From Firmicutes bacterium UBA2116 (GTDB taxonomy: Bacteria > Bacillota > Clostridia > Tissierellales > Sedimentibacteraceae), in contig DCYG01000040.1 in assembly GCA_002331025.1 (NCBI GenBank), forward strand, positions 85,278 through 114,692: a DNA stretch of 29,415 nt. The letters are read 5' to 3'. The translations under genes were made by a program, and so were the position numbers. The notes under the pieces are model-generated. The model was not told the DNA's origin. It did no database searches and saw only the letters and a list, made by a program, of their open reading frames with translations. This document shows, piece after piece, positions 8,787 through 15,639 of the stretch (position 1 is its first letter; every line of letters begins with the position of its first letter).

Positions 8787-9326
8787 TTATATTTCTTTCC
8801 CAAATTTATTAGCCATAATTTTATATTCGCTATTTTCGGCATCCTGTCTCTCAGCTAATCCATAAGCCAATAATGTTCCACCTTCATGCCACCCAAGATA
8901 CTTACATAATGTTTTATAATGCGCCCTTACTCCATCCATTGCCCAGTCATCCGTATCTGCTCCTGCGGCAATTAAATATAGTTTTTTAGGGCTCTCTCTG
9001 AGCAATGAATTAACGGAATAAAACCTGTCTATTACTGTTTTTAATTGCGCCGTCAAACCGAAATAATACAGAGGCGATACAAGCACAACTGCATCTGCGG
9101 TTAATAAATGTAAAATAATTTCAAGCATATCATCGTATTCATGGACGCATTTTCCTTCATTTCTGCGACAGTGATTACAACCGAGACACGGATTGATTTT
9201 TAATTTAGCGGTATCAATTCGTACAACCTCATGACCTGATTGTGTTGCACCTTCATAAAACTCATCTATAAGCAACGAAGTTGTTCCATTTTTATGCGGA
9301 CTGCCTGAAAGTACTAAAATTTTCAT
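8787..9326 (-). CDS. NADPH-dependent FMN reductase / flavodoxin-fold iron-sulfur type protein
   Basis: The 179-residue protein starts with the FMN-phosphate loop LSGSPHKNGTTS (7-18). A cysteine cluster CLGCNHCRRNEGKC (C47, C50, C53, C60) follows, typical of the iron-sulfur flavoprotein/multimeric flavodoxin group of anaerobes. VLVSPLYYFGLTAQLKTVIDRF is the second flavin-contact region. It is probably a cytoplasmic electron-transfer flavoprotein with NAD(P)H or ferredoxin. It is the first gene of the pair with the nitroreductase. The ATG is preceded by AGGGGG. Confidence 0.85.
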   Translation of the reverse strand: MKILVLSGSPHKNGTTSLLIDEFYEGATQSGHEVVRIDTAKLKINPCLGCNHCRRNEGKCVHEYDDMLEIILHLLTADAVVLVSPLYYFGLTAQLKTVIDRFYSVNSLLRESPKKLYLIAAGADTDDWAMDGVRAHYKTLCKYLGWHEGGTLLAYGLAERQDAENSEYKIMANKFGKEI

Positions 9327-9510
9327 ATCGGCTCCCCCTAACTTCCTAATATAATTTGTCCTATTATATCATATAAAGCTCCTTCCAAACAAGAAAAATG
9401 CAATACATTTGTTTGTATCAATATCATTTGTTTCTTATTAATTTATCTTCTTAAATAAGGTTTATCCAAGACAATTTATTGGAATTAGTAATGGGAAATC
9501 CTTACAAATT

Positions 9511-9591
9511 ATGATATAATACATATATCATACCATCGCCTCGGCAATGCAAGCGAGCTTGCGCTGCACTCGGCTCAGATATGATATAATA
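9511..9591. repeat. GC-rich hairpin flanked by 11-bp direct repeats in the 9327-9645 gap
   Basis: ATGATATAATA occurs at 9511-9521 and again at 9581-9591. Between them lies an imperfect GC-rich hairpin (about 9538-9575; arms GCCTCGGC..TGCAAGC and GCTTGCGCTGCACTCGGC), which stands out in very AT-rich DNA. It could be a REP/MITE-type insertion with a target duplication, or a duplicated -10 box (each repeat contains TATAAT). The remaining parts of the 319-base gap are AT-rich, with no ORF. Confidence 0.5.
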
Positions 9592-9645
9592 AATACAATT
9601 ATATTATAAAGGTTTATTAAATTATTAAAAATTGGAGGTTGGTTA

Positions 9646-10200
9646 ATGAAAAAAACAAATTATTTATTTTTGATTGTTCTATGCTTAATAATATTAAGTT
9701 TTATCGGATGCAGTAAAAACGAAGAAAAAAATGCACAACAAATCGCAAATAACTTTATTTCAGATTTATATACTGTAAGCAACGAAGAGGTTGAAAACTA
9801 TAAGTCCTTATTAGACGTAGATCCTTCAGAAGCAATGGAAACGGATGTGTATAATGCAGTGCAGATTAATGATGACGTTTTAAAATCATTAACAACAGAT
9901 GATGCATATGAAATCTTATTAAAAAATAGGTATAATTTAAAATTTACTGATATATGCTACAGGAATAATTGCACAATGCAAGCTGCCGAAATCAAATTAT
10001 CAGAAAACAATTCTGATATTAATAATAATGAAGCCGATTACACCTTTGAAGTTAAATTAAAGCTAATTTCAGATGATGGTACAGAGACTGAGGGCACGGC
10101 AAAAGGTAAGGTATCTCTCAGCAAAATTGATGATGACTGGAAAATTACAAGTTATGGAATGGGGACATTTCCAAACATTCTCATGGAACTGCCTGATTAA
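9646..10200 (+). CDS. Putative lipoprotein of unknown function
   Basis: The 184-residue protein has a clear lipoprotein signal: MKKTNYLF, a hydrophobic stretch LIVLCLIILSFI, then lipobox IGCS with Cys22 as the lipidation site. The mature part is polar and acidic (KNEEKNAQQIANNFISDLYT ...). It ends in a beta-rich segment (ADYTFEVKLKLISDDG, GTAKGKVSLSKIDDDWKITSYG) resembling the NTF2-like/DUF4878-type folds of small Gram-positive lipoproteins. It is presumably exported and anchored to the outer face of the membrane. I do not recognise a function. ATG behind TTGGAGGTTGG. A repeat begins at the base directly after its stop codon. Confidence 0.7.
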   Translation: MKKTNYLFLIVLCLIILSFIGCSKNEEKNAQQIANNFISDLYTVSNEEVENYKSLLDVDPSEAMETDVYNAVQINDDVLKSLTTDDAYEILLKNRYNLKFTDICYRNNCTMQAAEIKLSENNSDINNNEADYTFEVKLKLISDDGTETEGTAKGKVSLSKIDDDWKITSYGMGTFPNILMELPD

Positions 10201-10240
10201 GCAGATGACCCAAATCTCTGATTTGGTGTCAGTCGCTTAT
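10201..10240 (+). repeat. Post-stop repeat, copy 1
   Basis: GCAGATGACCCAAATC, three bases, then GATTTGGTGTCA: an imperfect palindrome starting immediately after the lipoprotein stop codon. A second copy lies 53 bases downstream, and a diverged one lies behind acoR (25232-25262). Confidence 0.75.
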
Positions 10241-10253
10241 GCTGGATGCGAAA

Positions 10254-10293
10254 GCAGATGACCCAAATCTCTGATTTGGTGTCAAGCGCTTAT
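10254..10293 (+). repeat. Post-stop repeat, copy 2
   Basis: Identical to copy 1 over its first 31 bases and similar over the following CGCTTAT. A separate 9-bp palindrome (TATACTTTA-G-TAAAGTATA, 10291-10309) overlaps its right edge. Confidence 0.75.
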
Positions 10294-10310
10294 ACTTTAG
10301 TAAAGTATAA

Positions 10311-10340
10311 AAATGCCGATACCTTCTGATATCGACATTT
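10311..10340 (-). terminator. Terminator of the PadR/HAAS operon
   Basis: Read on the minus strand, AAATGTCGATATC and GGTATCGGCATTT pair over 13 positions with G-U wobbles and a 4-base loop, followed by a T run. Confidence 0.7.
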
Positions 10341-10352
10341 TTTATTTTGTTA

Positions 10353-11312
10353 TTATCTATCGTCCACAATTGCCATAATTGCTGCAAATAACAAACCGGC
10401 TACAGGCCATATAATCCATGACATTGCCCAGTTGTATGTTATGAAGCTATATCCGAGATAAATTGCAACAATTATACACCAATATACATTTGAAACGATT
10501 CTTGATATTTTGTTGGATTTCCTTTTTAAAGAGTAATCTCCCTGCTGCAGTAGTATGTTGCATGTACCGTTAACGGCACTTTTACTTATAAGATTATACG
10601 TGGAAAATGCAACTATGAGTAAAGTCATTACTACGGATAACACACTCAGTCCTTCTGCCTCAAATACAAGCGGTATGACAATAACCGGCAATGCACTTAA
10701 GATGTACAATATAACGGACGTACTTACTGCTGACCTATATACTGGTTCATCCTCTGCGAGTATGCCGCGAACCATTTGCTCTGTTTTATAATCAATTTCA
10801 AAAAAATCATGCTTAAGATTGTCATATTTTTCGATCTTGCCTGAAAATCTAATTATATATGATACCCCCACAGCCACTAAGGCTATTAAAGCTGCTAATC
10901 CGACAGCAATTAACGACTCTTCCTTTATACTAACCATGTTTAACTCACTTAATCCAAGTAATAAAAGCAAGATGACGGGAGATATTATACAAAACAATAT
11001 TCCTAAACTGATTTTTGGTGTTACTTCCTTGGCAGCCACTATATAGTTTTGGGCTTCTTCATAGGTAATAATCGGGATATCAGACTTGTGCTCCAATGCA
11101 TGCTTAATTCCTAAGGTGTCTCCTAACTCATCTAAATTTCCAAATTCGGATATGACAATTCCAATAGCTTCATTTTCCGTTTTTCCGCTGTTTTTTAACT
11201 CATTATATTTGTCTTCCATCATTGCTAACAGTTCCATTTTTGCTTTTGTTACTTCTTCTGTCTGCGGTAATCCTAAAAACATATTGTCAAGATAATTCCT
11301 GATCGTATTCAT
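10353..11312 (-). CDS. HAAS/permease-prefix-domain membrane protein
   Basis: The 319-residue protein has an N-terminal helical domain (about 1-70). Its pattern LPQTEEVTKAKMELLAMMED, AIGIVISEFGNLDELGDTLG is that of the HAAS domain (DUF1700-like, permease prefix), usually found next to PadR regulators. About six hydrophobic segments follow (for example 101-121, 133-154, and three or four near 195-315, ending SWIIWPVAGLLFAAIMAIVDD). It is an integral membrane protein of unknown molecular function. In such pairs the HAAS protein is thought to be the target or signalling partner of the PadR repressor. It overlaps the upstream padR gene by 26 bases, implying translational coupling. Confidence 0.8.
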   Translation of the reverse strand: MNTIRNYLDNMFLGLPQTEEVTKAKMELLAMMEDKYNELKNSGKTENEAIGIVISEFGNLDELGDTLGIKHALEHKSDIPIITYEEAQNYIVAAKEVTPKISLGILFCIISPVILLLLLGLSELNMVSIKEESLIAVGLAALIALVAVGVSYIIRFSGKIEKYDNLKHDFFEIDYKTEQMVRGILAEDEPVYRSAVSTSVILYILSALPVIVIPLVFEAEGLSVLSVVMTLLIVAFSTYNLISKSAVNGTCNILLQQGDYSLKRKSNKISRIVSNVYWCIIVAIYLGYSFITYNWAMSWIIWPVAGLLFAAIMAIVDDR

Positions 11313-11643
11313 GAAAATTCTCCTTTACTATAAATTTCTCAATAACTTCCCGGGTAATTTCCCACTCTTCACACTTTTCCTTATAGTAGCTTCTTCCTGC
11401 ATCTGTTATTTTGTAATATGTTCTGGGTTTTCCGTTCGTTTCGCTGCCTGAGAATGCTTCAATAAAACCGTTGGATTCCATTCTCTTAAACGCAGAATAA
11501 AGGGTTGTTTCCTTCATAATGTATTTTTCATCTGTTAATTCCCGAATTCTTTTGGAAATCTCATATCCATAAGATGGTTCATTCAGCAAAAGATACAATA
11601 TCATAGTATCGTTATATCCTCGAATAACATCACTGCTAATCAT
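11287..11643 (-). CDS. PadR-family transcriptional regulator
   Basis: The 118-residue protein has the PadR winged-helix signature: ILYLLLNEPSYGYEISKRI, ETTLYSAFKRMESNGFIEAF, then the wing GKPRTYYKITDAGRSYY, and a short C-terminal dimerisation helix. It is a cytoplasmic DNA-binding repressor. Its gene overlaps the HAAS membrane protein and both lie behind one promoter (11701-11729), so autoregulation is likely. The ATG follows AGGAAGGGG. Confidence 0.9.
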   Translation of the reverse strand: MISSDVIRGYNDTMILYLLLNEPSYGYEISKRIRELTDEKYIMKETTLYSAFKRMESNGFIEAFSGSETNGKPRTYYKITDAGRSYYKEKCEEWEITREVIEKFIVKENFHEYDQELS

Positions 11644-11664
11644 AAGTATACCCCTTCCTGATAA

Positions 11665-11729
11665 TTTTACTACGTCTGTCGTACTTCATCTGATAAAGTA
11701 ATTATATTATATTTACTACGACAGGTCAA
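11665..11729 (-). promoter_or_regulatory. Sigma-A promoter and probable PadR operator region
   Basis: On the minus strand TTGACC (11724-11729) and TATAAT (11701-11706) are exactly 17 bases apart. GTCGTAGTAAA sits inside the spacer (near 11712-11722). A close copy, GACGTAGTAAA, lies downstream of the expected start site in an imperfect dyad TACG-N5-CGTA (about 11669-11685). Repeated boxes over a strong promoter suggest operator sites; the link to PadR is inferred from position. Confidence 0.65.
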
Positions 11730-11840
11730 GTACTATTTTTTATTTTATTTATTAGACATATTACTATTTATATTTCATGTTTTTTTTGTTATCATATATA
11801 TATTAACAAAATATCTTATATTAAATATGGGAGGTATGTT

Positions 11841-12803
11841 GTGAGGAAAATATTAATTACGGGAGCATTGGGGCAAATAGGCACTGAATTAACAACAGAA
11901 ATGCGTAAAGTTTATGGTTTGAGCAATGTTGTGGCAAGTAACAGAAGAATAAAGAAAGAACATGAACAGTTAATCGAATCAGGACCATTTGAAGTCATAG
12001 ATATCAATGATCCTGTTACATTGGCAGCAGCTGTAGACAAACATAAAATAAATACAATTGTAAATCTTGCGGCCATTCTATCGGCTACAGGAGAAAAGGA
12101 TCCGCATCAATGCTGGAATATAAATATGAACGGATTATACAATGTTTTAGAAATAGCCAGAGAAAAAAACTGTATGTTATTCACCCCTTCATCCATTGCT
12201 GCTTTCGGTCCTTCTACTCCAAAGGACAAAACTCCCCAGGACACAATACAAAGACCCACCACTATGTACGGAGTGACAAAGGCAGCCGGCGAATTACTAT
12301 GTGACTATTATTTTAAAAAATTCGGAGTTGATACAAGGGGAGTCCGTTTCCCGGGACTTATTTCGTACAAGACGCTGCCCGGAGGAGGAACGACGGATTA
12401 TGCCGTACATATTTATTATGAAGCTTTGCAGAAACAAAAATACGTAAGCTTTATCCAAAAAGGAACTTATATGGATATGATGTACATGCCTGATGCTATA
12501 AATGCTATTATTGATTTAATTGAGGCAGATTCAAGCAGATTAAAACATCGCAACGCTTTTAATGTTACCGCTATGAGCTTTGAGCCCGAGATGATAGCTG
12601 AATCCATAAGAAAATTCATACCTGAGTTTGAACTGAATTATGACGTTGACCCGATAAGGCAGGAAATAGCCAACTCGTGGCCCGATTCATTAGATGATTC
12701 GGCAGCCAGAGAAGAATGGGGTTGGAACCCGAAACATGATTTAGATGCAATGACGAAAGACATGCTTGAGAAATTGAAAGTTAAATTAGACATAAAAGCA
12801 TAA
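11841..12803 (+). CDS. NAD-dependent epimerase/dehydratase, L-threonine 3-dehydrogenase-like (SDR type)
   Basis: The 320-residue protein is an extended short-chain dehydrogenase. The NAD-binding loop ITGALGQIGTEL is at 6-17, followed by D/N-rich strands (VIDINDP, VNLAAILSATGEKDP). It has catalytic Ser in TPSSIAAFGP and the pair YGVTK (Tyr and Lys). The specific segments RFPGLISYKTLPGGGTTDYAV and FNVTAMSFEPEMIAESI match the UDP-galactose-4-epimerase-like L-threonine 3-dehydrogenases. These convert threonine to 2-amino-3-ketobutyrate with NAD+. No kbl (2-amino-3-ketobutyrate CoA ligase) gene is adjacent in this window. The start is GTG 11841, behind GGGAGGT. It is monocistronic. Confidence 0.85.
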   Translation: MRKILITGALGQIGTELTTEMRKVYGLSNVVASNRRIKKEHEQLIESGPFEVIDINDPVTLAAAVDKHKINTIVNLAAILSATGEKDPHQCWNINMNGLYNVLEIAREKNCMLFTPSSIAAFGPSTPKDKTPQDTIQRPTTMYGVTKAAGELLCDYYFKKFGVDTRGVRFPGLISYKTLPGGGTTDYAVHIYYEALQKQKYVSFIQKGTYMDMMYMPDAINAIIDLIEADSSRLKHRNAFNVTAMSFEPEMIAESIRKFIPEFELNYDVDPIRQEIANSWPDSLDDSAAREEWGWNPKHDLDAMTKDMLEKLKVKLDIKA

Positions 12804-12821
12804 TGCTTAATATTATCCTAA

Positions 12822-12866
12822 ATAAGAACCACCCGTTACCTACTTCAAGGTACGAGTGGTTCTTAT
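12822..12866. terminator. Bidirectional terminator
   Basis: Outer stem ATAAGAACCAC / GTGGTTCTTAT (11 bp), then inner CGT-TACC / GGTA-CG pairing and an 8-base loop. It serves the convergent dehydrogenase and radical SAM genes. Confidence 0.85.
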
Positions 12867-12871
12867 AAATA

Positions 12872-13702
12872 TTAACAATTTCCTTCATAAACATATTTGA
12901 GTTTATATCTGGCTGTTTCAGCAAGCTCATATAGCTTTTTTACGTCCGTAGGATTTTTATCCTTCATTTTATGGCAAGGAAAAAACCTTGATATATGCAA
13001 AGGTATTTCATAATCTACGGAAGCTATAAATTCAGATAAATTTACAATTTCCTGTTCACTGTCATTTTCACCCGGAATTATAAGTGTGGTTATTTCTATA
13101 TGGGACCGGACATGAGCTGTTTTAATAAATTTTTTAACGGTTTCAAAATCCCCGCCAATATTTTTATAAAAATTTTCACTAAAACCCTTCAGATCAATAT
13201 TAAAAGCGTCAATATATGGAAGTAGTTCCTTTAATATTTCTTCATTAACGCAGCCATTAGTCACTACCACATTTTTTAATTTGTTCTTTTGTGCCAAGAC
13301 AGCACAATCTCTTACATATTCATAGCCGATTAATGGTTCATTGTATGTATATGCAATACCGATATTTCCCCGAGTCTCAAAGTCCAATGCGATTTGTACC
13401 AAATTTTCCGACCCAGCATATTGGGTTTTTATATCATTATTTTTTGCCATGGAAATTTCATGGTTCTGACAGAATGCACATTTCAGATTGCAACCAAAGC
13501 TTCCCACAGATAAAATCATGCTGCCGGGATAAAAGTGTCTGAGGGGTTTCTTTTCTATAGGATCTAAAGCTAAGCATGTAATTTCTCCATAATTAACAGA
13601 AGCAATCTTTCCGTCTATATTGCTTCTTGCATTGCATAATCCTGTTTGATTTTCACCTAATTTACATTGATGATGACATACCCTGCATTCTAATTTGCTC
13701 AT
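12872..13702 (-). CDS. amrS: AmmeMemoRadiSam-type radical SAM enzyme
   Basis: The N-terminus carries a cysteine module (LECRVCHHQCKL ... GLCNAR) found in PflA-like AmrS proteins. The radical SAM cluster motif is CNLKCAFCQN (CxxxCxxC), preceded by LSVGSFG. GNIGIAYTYNEPLIGYEY, VVTNGCVNEEILKEL, AFNIDLKGFSENFY and PLHISRFFPCHKM are all typical of this group. It contains a 4Fe-4S cluster and cleaves S-adenosylmethionine; the substrate of the AmmeMemoRadiSam system is not established. The expected partner genes (AMMECR1 and Memo domains) are not in the window. An ATG at 13723 has no ribosome site. ATG 13702 has AGG eight bases upstream and begins just before the cysteine module, so I chose it. Confidence 0.85.
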   Translation of the reverse strand: MSKLECRVCHHQCKLGENQTGLCNARSNIDGKIASVNYGEITCLALDPIEKKPLRHFYPGSMILSVGSFGCNLKCAFCQNHEISMAKNNDIKTQYAGSENLVQIALDFETRGNIGIAYTYNEPLIGYEYVRDCAVLAQKNKLKNVVVTNGCVNEEILKELLPYIDAFNIDLKGFSENFYKNIGGDFETVKKFIKTAHVRSHIEITTLIIPGENDSEQEIVNLSEFIASVDYEIPLHISRFFPCHKMKDKNPTDVKKLYELAETARYKLKYVYEGNC

Positions 13703-13862
13703 TTTCATTACCTGATAACCCATTTATTTTGTAATTCTATAATAATCCATGGTGTAATTCATTTTTGTCTAAATTTTCTTTTAATTTAATATATAGATTG
13801 TTAGAAATATTAGTCACCTCTTAGTTATATTTATCTTTAAATTAACTTCCTGTTTCAGTGTC

Positions 13863-14351
13863 TCATTGTAAATAAGCCCTATTTTTGTCAATCCAATCTG
13901 AAATAGGCTTTGCTGCCTGTGTTGATGTTAATGGATTTTTCATGTCTGTTTGTATAAAGAAGCTGTCAATTACCTTGCCTCCTTTTGATCCTACACGTTC
14001 CGCAATTGATTCGTATACAGGATATGGAGTTTTACTATCAGCTTGTGTGATGAAAACAAATACATTCTTGCCCGTAAGGTCGATATCGCTTAGAAATGTA
14101 TTGATTGGTGTTGAGCTTTTGCCTGCCCACACGGGAGAGCCGATAAATATATTGTCGTAATCTTTTACGTTAAAATCAATTGATTTAATTTTACCTTTTA
14201 GCCCTAACAATGCCTTGAATGCTGCCCCTGCAAAGCTGCCATCCTTGATAAGTTCAATCTTTTTAGTATCACCATTTACTGCTTTTGATATTTCTTGAGC
14301 TACCGTTTCTGTGTTTCTGCTTCTTGAATAATACACAACTAAATTTTCCAT
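13863..14351 (-). CDS. Flavodoxin
   Basis: The 162-residue protein begins VVYYSRSRNTETVAQEISKA, the FMN-phosphate loop of long-type flavodoxins. It continues with DNIFIGSPVWAGKSSTPINTF (the aromatic flavin-stacking loop) and VFVFITQADSKTPYPVYESIAERV. It is a cytoplasmic single-electron carrier that replaces ferredoxin or feeds a specific reductase. It is monocistronic with its own promoter (14387-14416) and the ATG follows GGAGGAG. No strong terminator hairpin is visible after its stop; the gap to amrS (13703-13862) is AT-rich. Confidence 0.9.
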   Translation of the reverse strand: MENLVVYYSRSRNTETVAQEISKAVNGDTKKIELIKDGSFAGAAFKALLGLKGKIKSIDFNVKDYDNIFIGSPVWAGKSSTPINTFLSDIDLTGKNVFVFITQADSKTPYPVYESIAERVGSKGGKVIDSFFIQTDMKNPLTSTQAAKPISDWIDKNRAYLQ

Positions 14352-14386
14352 TACTCTCCTCCAATACCTATAAAATTAATTACCTT

Positions 14387-14416
14387 ATTATACCACATAA
14401 TTAAATTAAACATCAA
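14387..14416 (-). promoter_or_regulatory. Sigma-A promoter of the flavodoxin gene
   Basis: TTGATG and TATAAT with an 18-base spacer on the minus strand; the -10 is extended (TGG-TATAAT). Confidence 0.6.
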
Positions 14417-14455
14417 ATATTATTGTATAAGCTGATTTTAGGAAAACATATTGTG

Positions 14456-14482
14456 ACCTTTATCATTTTCTTACATAAAATA
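14456..14482 (+). promoter_or_regulatory. Sigma-K-like sporulation promoter
   Basis: AC at 14456-14457, a 16-base spacer, then CATA-AAA-TA at 14474-14482. This matches the mother-cell sigma-K/E pattern AC-N16-CATAnnnTA. A small hairpin (CTCAGC / GCTGAG, 14501-14518) lies in the predicted leader, and GGAG precedes the next ATG. Confidence 0.5.
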
Positions 14483-14546
14483 TAGGTAAATTAAGGTTTC
14501 CTCAGCTTATAGGCTGAGAAGAACGCTATCGAAACAGGAGAGTGAA

Positions 14547-15041
14547 ATGAATAATATATTTAATAAAATGCCGCAAGTTTATCAAAACAATATATATAGT
14601 GCCAATAAATATCCCGATAACAAAGTTTTTATGAACGAATTTCAAGTTCCGGTTAATCGCAATACAGGCTTTATGGAGGTTTTTGTATTTACGGACCGTG
14701 GAGAATTTGCTGTGCCCGGAGCATTAATAACAATATATGCCAGACAAGAAAATAATGATATCCCTGTTTTTAATACACCTACCGGTAATTCCCCTATTAT
14801 AGTACGTTTGCCGGTTGCTCATCCTTTAGGAAGCTTAATCAGAGGTCCGGAATATTATTTCACAACATATGATATCACTGTGGATGCTGCCAATTTTGCG
14901 CCGTACAGATGTAATAACATTCGTCTTTTTGAAGGGATTACAACAAAATTTAACGTTGATATGCTTAGATTAGTTCCGCAACAATATCCTCTTCCCGAGA
15001 ATGTAGTCAATTTACCGCCACACCCAAGAGATGAAGTTTAA
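14547..15041 (+). CDS. Putative spore-associated protein with a carboxypeptidase-regulatory-like beta domain
   Basis: The 164-residue protein has no signal peptide. The core (about 38-150) reads FMEVFVFTDRGEFAVPGALI, IVRLPVAHPLGS, YYFTTYDITVDAANFAPYR and IRLFEGITTKFNVDMLRLVP. This is the pattern of a Cna-B/CarboxypepD-regulatory-like beta-sandwich. Similar domains precede the peptidoglycan-binding part of clostridial spore cortex-lytic and CspC-type proteins, but no catalytic or peptidoglycan-binding domain follows here. The sigma-K-like promoter suggests late mother-cell expression and a coat or cortex role. The family resemblance is from memory and the spore role is inferred. It is monocistronic. 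Confidence 0.55.
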   Translation: MNNIFNKMPQVYQNNIYSANKYPDNKVFMNEFQVPVNRNTGFMEVFVFTDRGEFAVPGALITIYARQENNDIPVFNTPTGNSPIIVRLPVAHPLGSLIRGPEYYFTTYDITVDAANFAPYRCNNIRLFEGITTKFNVDMLRLVPQQYPLPENVVNLPPHPRDEV

Positions 15042-15049
15042 TTAAAAAT

Positions 15050-15084
15050 GTGACAGTTGAAATGATATACATATCAACTGTCAC
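15050..15084. terminator. Terminator shared by the spore-type gene and the minus-strand redox operon
   Basis: An 11-bp perfect stem GTGACAGTTGA / TCAACTGTCAC with a 13-base loop. On the minus strand it is followed by ATTTTTAATT, a good intrinsic terminator for the operon ending at 15081. Confidence 0.85.
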
Positions 15085-15629
15085 AGTGATTTAATCATAA
15101 TTACTTCTCCATAATAGCGTCCATCCTTTAATTTAAAAGCCTTATGGATAACTCCGCATTTTACGAAGCCAAACTTTTCATAAAGATTAATTGCCTTATT
15201 ATTATTTTCTACAACTGTAAGCTCTACTTGCTCAAAACCAATTTCCTTAGCCTTACCGATTATTTCGGATAATAGGATATCACCTATTCCCATACCCCAG
15301 AATTTTTGCTTAACAGCAATTCCAAATGATGCACGGTGAGATAATTTTACTCTTTCGCTGACACAGCTAATGCTTGCATTTCCTGCTAATTCTCCATCTA
15401 TAAATGCTGCGATCATGATTCCGTTTTTACTATCAATCACTTTTTTTAATATATTTTCCTCTTCCTCAATAGTCATAGTGACTTCTTCCGGATAGCGAAC
15501 CATGAATTCTGTTTCTGCAGATGTAGTTTTTAAATAGTCTATCATACTTTCTGCATCTTCAATCAGCGGGCTCCGTAATATACAGCTTACACCGTTTTTT
15601 AAGACTACCTCTTTTTTCTCAAAAATCAT
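15081..15629 (-). CDS. GNAT-family N-acetyltransferase (RimJ/RimL-like)
   Basis: The 182-residue protein has the order LRSPLIEDAESMIDYLK, LAGNASISCVSERVKLSHRA, then the acetyl-CoA loop VKQKFWGMGIGDILLSEII (107-125) and VELTVVENNNKAINLYEKFGFVKCGV. These are typical of RimJ/RimL-type or SpeG-like enzymes. The acceptor is unknown. It is the last gene of the run; it starts ten bases after the tiny in-frame-TGA ORF and ends inside the terminator stem with TGA. Confidence 0.85.
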   Translation of the reverse strand: MIFEKKEVVLKNGVSCILRSPLIEDAESMIDYLKTTSAETEFMVRYPEEVTMTIEEEENILKKVIDSKNGIMIAAFIDGELAGNASISCVSERVKLSHRASFGIAVKQKFWGMGIGDILLSEIIGKAKEIGFEQVELTVVENNNKAINLYEKFGFVKCGVIHKAFKLKDGRYYGEVIMIKSL

Positions 15630-15639
15630 ATTGATACTC

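Noticed and set aside
9511..9591. tRNA or integron attC site
   Set aside because: There is no cloverleaf, anticodon or CCA end, and no attC core sites; it is only an imperfect hairpin.
10201..10293. Two-unit repeat considered as a CRISPR remnant
   Set aside because: Only two units, a 22-base spacer, an additional isolated copy at 25232-25262 behind another gene, and no cas genes.
14490..14546. Riboswitch in the leader of the spore-type gene
   Set aside because: There is only one 6-bp hairpin and no match to a riboswitch core that I recognise.
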